Shown here one piece after another: positions 11,362-19,958 of a stretch of DNA of 25,903 nucleotides. Source of the DNA: a virus; IMG/VR virus record IMGVR_UViG_3300008448_000553, positions 1 through 25,903 of that record; one strand, 5' to 3'. Below the pieces are notes generated by a model. That model was not told the origin of the DNA. It ran no database searches and was given only the letters and a program-made list of their open reading frames with translations. Position numbers and translations under genes: made by a program. Position 1 is the first letter of the stretch. Every line of letters begins with the position of its first letter.

Positions 11362-11544
11362 ATGAGCCCGCTCGAAAACCTCGCCAAGTTCAATCCGGTC
11401 TACTCGGCCTACAAGGCCCTCGACCGCAACAAACCTGGCACGCCCCAGACACGCGCAGCCGCCAACACCTACCTGCCCGGCTATGGCCCGGCCGGCGGTA
11501 CGGGTGAGCGCCGGCCTGCCACCAACATGCTGACGGGGGGCTGA
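11362..11544 (+). CDS. Hypothetical small protein upstream of portal
   Basis: A 60-residue protein (MSPLENLAKFNPVYSAYKALD start) with a helical N-terminal third and a Gly/Pro-rich remainder (YLPGYGPAGGTGERRPATNMLTGG). The GGGGGGC at its 3' end doubles as a purine-rich site just upstream of the portal GTG. The location between terminase and portal, in the same direction with tiny spacers, supports a real late gene. Function unknown. Confidence 0.6.
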   Translation: MSPLENLAKFNPVYSAYKALDRNKPGTPQTRAAANTYLPGYGPAGGTGERRPATNMLTGG

Positions 11545-11549
11545 CGATC

Positions 11550-13187
11550 GTGGACGTTTCCGACGAGACGGCAAAGTTTGAGATCCGCTCGTGGGAACGC
11601 CAGCGGGACTACCGCGTCAACTTCGACAACATGTACGAAGAGATCGCCCGCTACTGCCTGCCGCGCGCTCAAGAGTTCACGTCGCGCCAAAGCCCCGGCA
11701 CGCGCAAGGAGCAGTACGTCTTCGACAGCACGGCGCAACTGGCCGTGCCCGCCTGCGCCGCTGCGATCGAGAGCCTCCTCGTCCCGCGCACACAAAAGTG
11801 GCACAGCCTGCGCCCACTGTCGGCCGCGCTGCAAGACGACGACGAGGTGCTGCGCTACCTCGAAGAGAAGCGCGACATGATGTTCCGCGTGCGCTACTCG
11901 CGCGCCGCCAACTTCACTGGCCAGGTCGGCGAAGCCCTCGTGTCCCTCGTGGCCTTCGGAACCATGGGTCTGTTTATCGAAGACGGCCTGTCCAAAGGTA
12001 TTCTCTATCAACACGTCCCCCTCAACCAACTCTTCATCGAAGAGGATGCGTGGGGTCGCGTCGACACCGTTCGCCGCAAATACCCGATGACTGTCCGCCA
12101 AGCGATCCAGAAGTTTGGCGAGAAGAACCTGCCCGAGATCATCACCAAGCACGCGCAGACCGATCCCTTCCGCGAGTTCAACTTCCTGCACGTCGTCCGC
12201 CCCAACGAGGAAGTCGCCTCCAACGACCGTTCGTTCCGTGGCATGAAGTACGCCGCCTTCGACATCTGCATCGAAGGCAAGTGCACGCTGCGTCGCGGCG
12301 GCTACCGCACCATGCCTTACGCCGTGTCGCGCTACACCGTGTCCGGCTCCGAAGTGTACGGCCGATCGGTGGCGTGGGATGCGTTCGCCGACATCAAGAC
12401 CGTCAACACCATGTCCAAAACCGGGCTGCGTTACGGCGAACTTGTGACCGACCCGCCGTGGGCGACGGCCGACGTCGACTCCTTGTCGCCGTTCTCGATG
12501 CGGCCCGGCGCCATCAACGCCGGCTACATCAACGAGCGCGGCCAGGTCATGGCCCAGAGCCTGTCGCCACAAGGCGATCCGCGCGTCGGCCTTGAGATGA
12601 TGGAGCAGCGCCGCCAGAGCATCAACCGCTCGTTCCTCATCACCCTTTTCCAGATCCTCGTCGAGACACCCCGCATGACGGCGACCGAGGCCCTGCTGCG
12701 CGCACAGGAGAAGGGCGCCCTGCTCGCCCCGACCATCGGTCGGCAGCAGTCCGAGTTCCTCGACCCCCTCATCACGCGCGAACTCGACATCCTCGAAATG
12801 TCCGGCATGTTCGACGACATGCCCGAGGCCCTGGCCGAAGAGGGCGGCATCCTCGAAGTCGTCTACGACAGCCCGCTGACCCGAGCCCAACAGGCCGAGG
12901 AAGGCGTCGGCATCATGCGCACGCTCGAAGCCGCTGGCCTCATGGCCCAGTACGACGAAGGCGAGAGCATCCGCACGATCGACGCCCCGTGGACGCTGCG
13001 CAAGCTGGCGCAGATCAACGGCGCTCCCGTCCGCATGATGCGCGCACAGGAAGAGATCGACGCCGAGAAGGCGCAGGCCGCGCAGGAGGCTCAACTCCAG
13101 CGCCTGCTCGCCGCTTCGCAACAAGGTGCGCAGACCGCACAGACCCTGGCCACCGCCAACAAGGATATGGCCGCAGCCCCCTTCTAG
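11550..13187 (+). CDS. Portal (head-tail connector) protein, T7 gp8-like
   Basis: A 545-residue protein, close to the 536 residues of T7 gp8. The opening FEIRSWERQRDYRVNFDNMYEEIARYCLPR, then a middle with KGILYQHVPLNQLFIEEDAWGRVDTVRRKYPMT and a later TPRMTATEALLRAQEKGALLAPTIGR block, are typical of head-to-tail connector proteins of podoviruses. The C-terminus is a Gln/Ala-rich helix. The portal forms the dodecameric ring at the unique vertex through which DNA enters and leaves, and docks the terminase. The start is GTG at 11550 after the G-rich site. The gene order (portal, scaffold, capsid, tail tubular proteins) agrees. Confidence 0.92.
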   Translation: MDVSDETAKFEIRSWERQRDYRVNFDNMYEEIARYCLPRAQEFTSRQSPGTRKEQYVFDSTAQLAVPACAAAIESLLVPRTQKWHSLRPLSAALQDDDEVLRYLEEKRDMMFRVRYSRAANFTGQVGEALVSLVAFGTMGLFIEDGLSKGILYQHVPLNQLFIEEDAWGRVDTVRRKYPMTVRQAIQKFGEKNLPEIITKHAQTDPFREFNFLHVVRPNEEVASNDRSFRGMKYAAFDICIEGKCTLRRGGYRTMPYAVSRYTVSGSEVYGRSVAWDAFADIKTVNTMSKTGLRYGELVTDPPWATADVDSLSPFSMRPGAINAGYINERGQVMAQSLSPQGDPRVGLEMMEQRRQSINRSFLITLFQILVETPRMTATEALLRAQEKGALLAPTIGRQQSEFLDPLITRELDILEMSGMFDDMPEALAEEGGILEVVYDSPLTRAQQAEEGVGIMRTLEAAGLMAQYDEGESIRTIDAPWTLRKLAQINGAPVRMMRAQEEIDAEKAQAAQEAQLQRLLAASQQGAQTAQTLATANKDMAAAPF

Positions 13188-13201
13188 GATAAGGCGCACG
13201 A

Positions 13202-13438
13202 ATGTCGAAGCTAATCAGGCCCGCCAAAGTCGGGTCCAAACTACACCAGCACGCAGAACAGTGGGAGCGCGGACAGGTCCGTAGCTTTGCTGTGTGCGCG
13301 ATCTACGAGGACGGCACAGTCACAGCGGACTTCGATGTCGAGGACATCAAGAACGTCGGCGAACTGAACGCGCTCGGCGCGGCCGTGGCCAATCTGCACG
13401 GACACCTCAAGACGCTCCGGGCTCAACGGTTCTCGTGA
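13202..13438 (+). CDS. Small hypothetical virion-region protein
   Basis: A 78-residue protein (MSKLIRPAKVGSKLHQHAEQWERG start) with VRSFAVCAIYEDGTVTADFDVEDI, two likely strands, and a C-terminal helix LGAAVANLHGHLKTLRAQRF. It has no known catalytic motif. It overlaps the following gene by GTGA. Genes at this position in podoviruses are often small accessory proteins of head assembly; this one cannot be assigned. Confidence 0.7.
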   Translation: MSKLIRPAKVGSKLHQHAEQWERGQVRSFAVCAIYEDGTVTADFDVEDIKNVGELNALGAAVANLHGHLKTLRAQRFS

Positions 13439-13722
13439 GGCACCGCCCCCCTGAAAAACTGCTGCGCAGGCAACTGGCCGTGCGCCGGCTGTTCCTCAAG
13501 GAAGGAGCGCCGTCACGCGACGCTCGCATCTTCATCTGGCTGATGAAGCGCGCCTGCCACGCGACGCGCGGGACGCGCCTCGTCGTCATCGGCGGCGACG
13601 GTCAGGTCGATCCGATCGCCACCGCCGCTGCTGCATCCCGCCGCGAACTCTTCGACGAGTTCGTCCAACTCCTAAACCTCGACGACTACACCGTCACCAA
13701 CATCACCCACGAAGAGGAATGA
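13435..13722 (+). CDS. Bbp19-like phage protein
   Basis: A 95-residue protein from the GTG at 13435, which overlaps the previous stop as GTGA. The pattern RRLFLKEGAPSRDARIFIWLMKRACHATRG, then SRRELFDEFVQLLNLDD, resembles the small Bbp19 family named from Bordetella phage BPP-1: a short helical protein encoded between the portal and scaffold or capsid genes. Its role is not established; a head-assembly accessory is plausible from context. Confidence 0.65.
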   Translation: MRHRPPEKLLRRQLAVRRLFLKEGAPSRDARIFIWLMKRACHATRGTRLVVIGGDGQVDPIATAAAASRRELFDEFVQLLNLDDYTVTNITHEEE

Positions 13723-13726
13723 CACG

Positions 13727-14638
13727 ATGACCACCGGAGCCGAAGCCCTTGCTGGCGTTGAACCCGCCGTCGAAACGCCCGTGATCGAAGGCCAGGCCAC
13801 GCCGGTCGCCGAGACGCCCGCTGCACCCGCCCCGGCTGACAAGCCGTGGTACGACGGCATCGTGCCAGCCGATAAGGCGACCTACGTCGAGGGCAAGCAC
13901 TGGAAGGGTCCGTCCGACCTGTTCGACAGTTACGTCAGCTTGGAGAAGACGCTCGGCCTGCCCGCCGACGTGCGCGCCGACACGCTGCTCATCAAGCCCA
14001 AGGCCGACGCCAAGCCTGAGGAAACCGAAGCCTTCCTGACCAAGGCGCTCGTCGGCTATGTGCCCGAGAAGGCCGCAGACTACGACATCGGCATCAAGGC
14101 CGAGGACATGCCGCCCGAAGTCCAGACGTCGCTGGACTGGATGCACGCCGCAGGCACCCCGCAACCCATCGCCGCCAAGATTGTCGCCGAGTACCAGAAG
14201 AGCCTCGCTGCCGGCGAAGCTGCGTTCGAGAAGCAGTCGATCGACGACATGAAGTCGCTGGCCGGCGAGTTCGGCGAGAAGTTCAACGACATGGCCGAGC
14301 TTGGCCGTCGCGCTTTCAAGGCCGCAGAGCAGGACGCTGGACTGACCAAAGAGCAGGTCGGCCAGATCGAGCGGGTGATCGGCACCAAGGCGCTGATGAA
14401 GCTGTTCATCGCGCAGGGCCGGAACCTCGTCGAGAACCCTGGCGGCGGTGCGCCCGGCAACGCGGGCAACTCGAACGGCGGCTTCCAAGTGTCGGCCGAA
14501 GGAGCCAAGGCGCAGATTCAAGGCAAGTTCAACGACAGCGAGTTTATGGCCCGGTACAACTCGCCGAACCAAGCGACGCGCAAGTCGGCCATCGACGAGA
14601 TGGAGCGTTTGCAAAAAATCGCTACCGGGACCGCTTGA
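13727..14638 (+). CDS. Capsid scaffolding protein
   Basis: A 303-residue acidic protein. The N-terminal 45 residues are Pro/Ala/Glu-rich and probably disordered. Then comes WYDGIVPADKATYVEGKHWKG at about 42-62 and VSLEKTLGLPAD. A long helical centre follows (about 150-240, with AEYQKSLAAGEAAFEKQSIDDMKSLAGEF). A Gly/Asn-rich linker leads to a C-terminal helix (FMARYNSPNQATRKSAIDEMERLQKIA). Scaffolds carry a capsid-binding helix at the C-terminus, which fits. The position directly before the major capsid gene is the standard one. It would guide procapsid assembly and leave before packaging. Confidence 0.85.
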   Translation: MTTGAEALAGVEPAVETPVIEGQATPVAETPAAPAPADKPWYDGIVPADKATYVEGKHWKGPSDLFDSYVSLEKTLGLPADVRADTLLIKPKADAKPEETEAFLTKALVGYVPEKAADYDIGIKAEDMPPEVQTSLDWMHAAGTPQPIAAKIVAEYQKSLAAGEAAFEKQSIDDMKSLAGEFGEKFNDMAELGRRAFKAAEQDAGLTKEQVGQIERVIGTKALMKLFIAQGRNLVENPGGGAPGNAGNSNGGFQVSAEGAKAQIQGKFNDSEFMARYNSPNQATRKSAIDEMERLQKIATGTA

Positions 14639-14748
14639 CGACGTTTGTGTTTTAAGACTACACCTTCAACAGAGGTGCTTCGGCACCGACCTGCTGGCCC
14701 GCAAGACGTGGACAACTGGCGTCAACCCTTTCTTTTGAGGCTGATGCA
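14639..14748 (+). promoter_or_regulatory. Capsid gene leader with UUCG hairpin and weak promoter-like match
   Basis: 110 non-coding bases. GGTGC (14674-14678) and GCACC (14683-14687) form a 5-base-pair stem closed by a TTCG loop, which is very stable as RNA. Upstream, GTTTTAAGACTACACC (14649-14664) shares GACTACA with the divergent-region motifs but lacks the TTACCACT block. The ribosome binding site GAGG precedes the capsid ATG by about nine bases. A capsid-boosting promoter or a stabilised leader are both possible. Confidence 0.4.
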
Positions 14749-15660
14749 ATGTCAACCGCAGTTCCCGTCCATTTCGTTCAGTCGTACTCGACCAACGTCG
14801 CTATGCTGCTCACCCAAAAGGGTGGCAAGCTGTCGGCTGCGGTCAGCCAGGGCTCGTACACCGGCAAGGCCGCGAAAGCTGTCGAGCAGGTCGGCACCGT
14901 CAAGCCGGTCAAGAACCTGTCGCGTCACAGCGACACGCCGCTGATTTCGACCCCCGGTGACGCCCGTTGGGTGTTCCCGAACGACTACGAGTGGGCGGAC
15001 CTGATCGACCAGCAGGACAAGCTGCGTATGCTGATTGACCCGCAGTCGGCCTACACCATGAACGCCGTCAACTCGATGCGCCGTGCGCAGGACGACGAGA
15101 TCCTGCAAGCCTTCTTCGCTGCCTCGGCGACCGGCGAGAACGGCACTGTTTCGACTGCCTTCCCCGCCGGCCAGATCGTCGGCGTCAACGTCGGCGGCAC
15201 CGCCTCGAACCTGAACGTCGCCAAGCTGCGCGCTGCCAAGCGTCTGCTGATGGCTGCTGGCGTCGACCTCGACACCGAGCAGGTGTTCATGGCGATCACC
15301 GCCTCCGACCACGACGCCCTGCTCAACGAAACGCAGGTCGTGTCGCTCGACTTCAACACCCGCCCGACCCTGGTCGACGGCCGCGTCACCGCCTTCATGG
15401 GCATCAACTTCGTGCCCGTCGAGTTCACCGACGCTTCGTCCTATCAGGACGCGACCGTCACCGCCATGACCTCGGGCTCGAACCGCCTGCTGCCGGTGTG
15501 GGTCCGTTCGGGTATGCACCTCGGCATGTGGAACGACGTCACGACCCGCGTCGACGAGCGGGCCGACAAGCGCTACTCCACCCAGGTCTATGCCAAGACC
15601 ACCGTCGGTGCGACCCGCCTCGAAGAGAAGCGTGTCGTCCAAGTCGTCACCACGGGCTGA
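14749..15660 (+). CDS. Major capsid protein
   Basis: A 303-residue protein following scaffold. The sequence MSTAVPVHFVQSYSTNVAMLLTQKGGKL, then WVFPNDYEWADLIDQQDKLRMLIDPQSAYTMNAVNSMRRAQDDEILQAFFA, then VFMAITASDHDALLNETQVVSLDF and GINFVPVEFT near the C-terminus, is that of HK97-fold capsid proteins of podoviruses (Phage_capsid_2-like). It would assemble into the icosahedral shell. Codons are strongly C/G-ended (AAC, GAC, CTG), as expected for the most abundant protein. The separate non-coding leader just upstream may raise its expression. Confidence 0.9.
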   Translation: MSTAVPVHFVQSYSTNVAMLLTQKGGKLSAAVSQGSYTGKAAKAVEQVGTVKPVKNLSRHSDTPLISTPGDARWVFPNDYEWADLIDQQDKLRMLIDPQSAYTMNAVNSMRRAQDDEILQAFFAASATGENGTVSTAFPAGQIVGVNVGGTASNLNVAKLRAAKRLLMAAGVDLDTEQVFMAITASDHDALLNETQVVSLDFNTRPTLVDGRVTAFMGINFVPVEFTDASSYQDATVTAMTSGSNRLLPVWVRSGMHLGMWNDVTTRVDERADKRYSTQVYAKTTVGATRLEEKRVVQVVTTG

Positions 15661-15689
15661 ACCCCGCAACCCTTTAGGGAGAACCCGTC

Positions 15690-16124
15690 ATGGCCGATCT
15701 TTATTCCGTCGAACTGGCAGGCTTTGCTTCGCTTCCGCAAGTCAAAGCCAACGCCCCCATCTACGGCGGGCGTCTGCGCCGCTATCGCGCGACCATCAAT
15801 CTGGCGTCGCAGCCCACCGCCGACAACATCCTTCTGGCTGTTCCGCCGGCGGGCAGCGCCTTCGCTTTCGGCGTCATCGTCGCGTCGGCCTCGCTCGGCA
15901 CGTCCGTCGTCGCCATCGGCACCAACAAGACCCACGCCTCGAACGGTCAGCTTCGCGCCGCCGCCGTGTTCACGGCCGTCGACACCCCGACCATGTTCGG
16001 TACGACCGCCGCAATCGACGACCCGGCTCTGGCCGGCGACACGCCGATCTACCTGACGCTCGCCACCGCCGCTCTGCCCGCTTCGGGCACCCTGGTCATC
16101 GACCTGTATTACGCCGGAGCCTGA
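15690..16124 (+). CDS. Probable capsid decoration (cement) protein
   Basis: A 144-residue beta-rich protein (MADLYSVELAGFASLPQVKAN start) with alternating Ala/Val/Thr strands and short turns: SAFAFGVIVASASLGTSVVAIGTNKTH, then TPIYLTLATAALPASGTLVIDLYY. Decoration or cement proteins next to capsid genes are typically beta-sandwich proteins of 130-160 residues. GGGAG stands before the ATG. The role is inferred from position and composition; it could also be a head-fibre base. Confidence 0.6.
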   Translation: MADLYSVELAGFASLPQVKANAPIYGGRLRRYRATINLASQPTADNILLAVPPAGSAFAFGVIVASASLGTSVVAIGTNKTHASNGQLRAAAVFTAVDTPTMFGTTAAIDDPALAGDTPIYLTLATAALPASGTLVIDLYYAGA

Positions 16125-16129
16125 CGCTC

Positions 16130-16324
16130 ATGCCGCAGTACCAGTACGACGGCACCCGACCCGGCAACAAACTCAACGTCACTGAGTCTGCCGGGTCGGC
16201 CATTGGCACCAGCGCCGTTCGTGTGACGATCGACAACACCTACGCTCCGACCAAAACAGAGGCGCTGTTGGTGCTAAAGGCGATCTGCGACAGGGTCCGC
16301 GAGGACACCTGGCCTCCGGCCTAA
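16130..16324 (+). CDS. Small hypothetical virion-region protein
   Basis: A 64-residue protein starting MPQYQYDGTRPGNKLNVTESAG. Two strands (AVRVTIDNTY) are followed by a helix (KTEALLVLKAICDRVREDTW). The ATG is five bases after the preceding stop. No family is recognised. Its place between decoration and tail genes suggests a minor head or completion protein. Confidence 0.65.
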   Translation: MPQYQYDGTRPGNKLNVTESAGSAIGTSAVRVTIDNTYAPTKTEALLVLKAICDRVREDTWPPA

Positions 16325-16337
16325 AGGAACGCGCACC

Positions 16338-16988
16338 ATGAAGAAGATCCTGCTGGCCCTCGCCCTGGCCTTGTTCGCGCTTCCGGCGTTCGCTCAAGCC
16401 ACCTATCCGACTGTCGCGGGTTCGCGCGTCAACGGCGTCGTGCCGCTGGCTTGCAACGCAAGCGGTATAAACTGCGCACCGACCAACGTGGCCACCCCCG
16501 CCAACAATGCGGACGACGTGGTCGCCACCACTATCGGACAAGCAGCCAGCACCTTCAACTATATCTACGACGGCACGGCCTGGGATCGCCAACGCTCCAT
16601 CGTGCTTGCGGGCGCCAGTGGAACGGGCGTCACCGCCGTCCACACCGCTCCGACGACCGCAGCGTCAGGGGGGGCACCTTCCGCAACCACCGGCTCTCTC
16701 AACTCTGGTCTTGTGGTCAAAACCTCTGCTGGCAATGTCTACGAATGGCAAGTGTCGACCGGCGCGGTTGCTGGCCATGTTATGACTTTTGACGCAACAA
16801 GCATTCCCGCCGACGGTGTCGTCGCACCCCTACAGTGCGTCCACGCTCCTGCCAACAGCACGGTCGCCTACAACCCCCCCGTCGTACCCGAGCGTTTCAG
16901 TACCGGATATGTGATCGTGTTTTCGACCACGGGCTGTTTTACAAAAACAGCTTCGGCCACGGCGCACATTCGAGTGCGTGCCCAGTGA
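16338..16988 (+). CDS. Phage protein with N-terminal signal peptide
   Basis: A 216-residue protein. Residues 1-20 (MKKILLALALALFALPAFAQ) form a textbook Sec signal peptide: MKK, a hydrophobic core, then AFA and likely cleavage after AFA or AQA. The mature part is beta-rich, Ala/Thr/Ser-rich, with FNYIYDGTAWDRQRS at about 75-89, a block found in several uncharacterised phage surface proteins. Cysteines occur as two pairs (CNASGINC, then C in PLQCVHA and GCF), which suits disulfides outside the cytoplasm. It sits between head and tail genes. It might be an exported surface protein or a virion protein whose N-terminus only resembles a signal. Confidence 0.72.
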   Translation: MKKILLALALALFALPAFAQATYPTVAGSRVNGVVPLACNASGINCAPTNVATPANNADDVVATTIGQAASTFNYIYDGTAWDRQRSIVLAGASGTGVTAVHTAPTTAASGGAPSATTGSLNSGLVVKTSAGNVYEWQVSTGAVAGHVMTFDATSIPADGVVAPLQCVHAPANSTVAYNPPVVPERFSTGYVIVFSTTGCFTKTASATAHIRVRAQ

Positions 16989-17020
16989 CGCCCACGCCGT
17001 AGCTATGATAGGGTGTCGGT

Positions 17021-17629
17021 ATGACCACGAAAACCGACATCGTAAACGGCGCAGCCGTCAAGCTCGGCGTCCAGCGTCTCTCCACCCTTTCCGACGCTTC
17101 TGAACTCGCGCGCGTCGCTGATTTGGTGTTTGACCGGGTTGCCCGCGCCGAACTGCGCAAGAACGCGTGGTCGTTCTCGCTAGCCAGTACGTCGCTCGGA
17201 CGCACGACAGACCCGACCGGCGGGCAGTTTGCCGCCGCTTTTGTCCTGCCGGTCAACCTTATTCGTCTCGTCCAGTTCAACGACGATTGGACGGTCTACG
17301 GTCTGTCGCCTGTGACGGACGGCCTGTCGCAGCCCTTCCTGATCGAGGGTCGGACGCTGTTGACCAACGACCTGACCGTCCGCATCCGCTATGTCAGGGA
17401 TTTGAGCGGCGACACGTCCCTTTGGGATCCAGCGTTTGTCGAGGCCATGACCTGCCGGCTGGCCGTCGAGATGGCTGCGACGTTGACCAAGGACAAACAG
17501 AAGACCCGCGATTGCGAAGCCGCTTACCGCATGGCTCTGGCGGAAGCGAAGCGCACCAACGGCATTGAACTGCCGCCGACCGAAAGGCCAGACAGCGCGT
17601 GGGTGGTGTCGAGGTTCACCCGTGGCTGA
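17021..17629 (+). CDS. Tail tubular protein A (adaptor), T7 gp11-like
   Basis: A 202-residue protein, close to the 196 residues of T7 gp11. MTTKTDIVNGAAVKLGVQRL at the N-terminus, then DRVARAELRKNAWSFSLAST, then FVLPVNLIRLVQFNDDW and the C-terminal helix with EAMTCRLAVEMAATLTKDKQ are typical of the podovirus adaptor that binds below the portal ring. It is followed by tail tubular protein B with an eight-base overlap (GTGGCTGA), so the two are translationally coupled. Confidence 0.88.
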   Translation: MTTKTDIVNGAAVKLGVQRLSTLSDASELARVADLVFDRVARAELRKNAWSFSLASTSLGRTTDPTGGQFAAAFVLPVNLIRLVQFNDDWTVYGLSPVTDGLSQPFLIEGRTLLTNDLTVRIRYVRDLSGDTSLWDPAFVEAMTCRLAVEMAATLTKDKQKTRDCEAAYRMALAEAKRTNGIELPPTERPDSAWVVSRFTRG

Positions 17630-19958
17630 CATTGCGCCTATCTGGAACAGCTTCAATGCCGGTGAACTTTCGCCGCTCATGGACGGTCGCACCGACCAGC
17701 CGCAGTATTTCTCCGGCTGCAAGGTCATGCAGAACTTCATCCCAACTGCGCAAGGGCCTGCCGCCCGGCGCGGCGGGACGCGCTACATCGGGGCGACCAA
17801 GAGCAACGCTCGCGCCTGGCTCGTGCCGTTCGAGTTCTCCCAAGACCAGAGCTACGTCCTGGAGTTCGGCAACAGCTACCTGCGCTTTTGGGTCAACCGG
17901 GGCCAACTACTGTTCAGCGGCTCGCCTTACGAAGTCGTCTCGCCGTGGACGTCGGCCGATCTGCTGACCGACGACGGCACACTGGCGCTTCGCACCGCGC
18001 AGTCCGCCGACATCATGTGGCAGTGCTTGGCCAGCGGCACTAAAGCCCCCTACAAGCTGTCCCGCCTCGGCGCGACCAACTGGACGCAGACCCTCGTCCC
18101 GTTCAATGACGGTCCGTTCAATGACGTCGACCCTAAAAGCACGATCGTCGTGCGCGCATCGGCCACCACTGGCACAGTCACACTGACGTCCAGCGCCGCG
18201 CTGTTCCGCGCCTCGGACGTCGGCACGTCGTTCTTCGTTCAGGCGCAGAGTTACTCCGACGTCCAGCCGTGGGTCGCGCAGCAGAACGCTTCGGCCGGCG
18301 ACACCTGCCAGCACGAGGGCAACTACTACCGGGCGGTGGCCATCGGCACCGCAGGCAAGTTCGGCAGCACGCCGCCCGTCCACCTCGGCGGCTTGGCCAA
18401 GGACGGCGACGACAACGTGACCTGGCTGTACCTGCACTCGGGCTACGGATGGGCGAGGATTACGGCTTTCGGGTCGTCCACGAGCGTTACAGCAGACGTG
18501 CTCTCCTACATCCCCGACAGCATCAAAGCGACTGGCAGCTTTCCTTCGCCTGTGATTGCTGGCGAAGCCCCCGCCACGGGCACGCCTGTCTATGTCGGCG
18601 GCACAAACAGGTGGGCTCGCGCTGCCTTTAATGACACCGACGGCTGGCCCACGAGCGTCGCCTTCTTCCGCGAGCGCCTGTTCTGGGGCCGTGGCCTCAA
18701 CGTCTACGGCTCGGCCGTCAAGAACTTTGACAACTACGAGCGCTACGAAGGCCCGGACCTGACCACCGAGACGGCTATCAATCTCAAGCTGGCGACCGAT
18801 CGCCTCGACCTGATCCGCTGGCTCGTCGGCGACCGCACGTTGCTCGTCGGAAGCGCCAGGGGCGAACTGTCAATTCAAGAGGCCACATCGCAGGCGGTTT
18901 TCGCCGCCGACAACGTGACCGGGATACCACAGACCGAATACGGTACGACGCAACTTGAGCCGCTTCGTGCGGCCGGCGCTGTGCTGTTCGTCCAGCGGTC
19001 GGGGCGGCGGATGCGCGAACTCAAGTTCGACCTTGGCACCGACAGCTACAAGGCCGAGGAACTGACCGTCCTGTCCGAGCACATCCTGCGGCCCGGCGTC
19101 ATCGACATGGACTTTCAGCAGGAACCCGACAGCCTCGTTTGGTGCGCACTCGGCGACGGTTCGCTCGCCGCCCTGTCCTACAACCGCGAGCGCGGCGTGC
19201 TCGGGTGGGCACCGCACTACATTGGCGCACCGGCTTACACGGCAACCGACCGTGCCGACGGCACCCTGGCCGTCACCGGCTTTGGTATTGTCGAGAGCGT
19301 CGCGTCCATCGCGCAGCCCGACAACCGCCGCGACGACTTGTGGATGATTGTCCAGCGCACGATCGGCGGCGTGACAAAACGCTATGTCGAGGTCGTCGAG
19401 GACAACACCCTCTATGAAGGCGGCTTGGCGCAGTCGTTCTATCTCGATAGTGGCATCAGCCGACTGACGGGCGGGCCGACGACCACGATCACCGGCCTTT
19501 CGCACCTAGAAGGCGCGACCGTGCAGATCCTCGCCGACGGCAGCCCGCACCCTGATCGCACCGTGGCCAGCGGCTCTATCACTTTGGATTATTCGGCGAC
19601 CGTCGTCCACGTTGGCTTCCACGCGCCCGCTCGTCTCAAGACAATGCGCGTCGATGCGTCTGGTCAAGGCGGAACTCTGCAAACCAAAGCCAAGTCTCTG
19701 TCCGAGGTGTGGTTGCGGCTGCTCGACACGGTCGGGGGCGGGGCCGGACCGGAGTTCGGGCGCATAGACCCGCTTCCTTTCACAAATCCGCTCGCCACTT
19801 TTGGCACTCCGCTCCAGCCGGTCAGCGGCGATTTTGAACTGACCTGGCCGGCGACGATAGACACCGACGGCTATGTTTGCGTCGAGCAAAGCCAGCCGCT
19901 TCCGATGACCCTCGTCGCTATCGTCGGCAGGCTCGACCCGGCAGAGGACAGCGCTTGA
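17622..19958 (+). CDS. Tail tubular protein B (nozzle), T7 gp12-like
   Basis: A 778-residue protein, close to the 794 of T7 gp12. It starts at GTG 17622 (VADIAPIWNSFNAGELSP, with GELSP at 14-18), then FIPTAQGPAARRGGTRYIG at about 39-57, and VPFEFSQDQSYVLEFGNSYLRFW. These are hallmarks of the tail nozzle family. The body is beta-rich (propeller-like). It forms the hexameric channel at the tail end. An earlier in-frame ATG at 17565 is less likely because it would overlap the adaptor gene by 65 bases. Confidence 0.9.
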   Translation: MADIAPIWNSFNAGELSPLMDGRTDQPQYFSGCKVMQNFIPTAQGPAARRGGTRYIGATKSNARAWLVPFEFSQDQSYVLEFGNSYLRFWVNRGQLLFSGSPYEVVSPWTSADLLTDDGTLALRTAQSADIMWQCLASGTKAPYKLSRLGATNWTQTLVPFNDGPFNDVDPKSTIVVRASATTGTVTLTSSAALFRASDVGTSFFVQAQSYSDVQPWVAQQNASAGDTCQHEGNYYRAVAIGTAGKFGSTPPVHLGGLAKDGDDNVTWLYLHSGYGWARITAFGSSTSVTADVLSYIPDSIKATGSFPSPVIAGEAPATGTPVYVGGTNRWARAAFNDTDGWPTSVAFFRERLFWGRGLNVYGSAVKNFDNYERYEGPDLTTETAINLKLATDRLDLIRWLVGDRTLLVGSARGELSIQEATSQAVFAADNVTGIPQTEYGTTQLEPLRAAGAVLFVQRSGRRMRELKFDLGTDSYKAEELTVLSEHILRPGVIDMDFQQEPDSLVWCALGDGSLAALSYNRERGVLGWAPHYIGAPAYTATDRADGTLAVTGFGIVESVASIAQPDNRRDDLWMIVQRTIGGVTKRYVEVVEDNTLYEGGLAQSFYLDSGISRLTGGPTTTITGLSHLEGATVQILADGSPHPDRTVASGSITLDYSATVVHVGFHAPARLKTMRVDASGQGGTLQTKAKSLSEVWLRLLDTVGGGAGPEFGRIDPLPFTNPLATFGTPLQPVSGDFELTWPATIDTDGYVCVEQSQPLPMTLVAIVGRLDPAEDSA

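Noticed and set aside
11481-13199. 572-codon minus-strand frame opposite the portal gene
   Set aside because: Shadow of the portal codon bias; no ribosome site and no recognisable domain. Similar shadows at 9572-10540, 13703-14614, 14752-15669, 20919-22328, 22392-23489 and 24212-25744 were left out for the same reason.
14614-14625. Run of six A near the scaffold end as a frameshift site
   Set aside because: The stop follows soon, the downstream sequence offers no extended frame with family resemblance, and no stimulatory structure is placed at the right distance.
13435-16988. Diversity-generating retroelement, prompted by the Bbp19-like gene
   Set aside because: No reverse transcriptase frame and no template/variable repeat pair is visible in the window.
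16990-17020. TAGCTATGATAGGG before tail tubular A as a promoter
   Set aside because: A TATGAT-like box is present, but there is no -35 partner at a sensible distance and the spacer is only about 30 bases.
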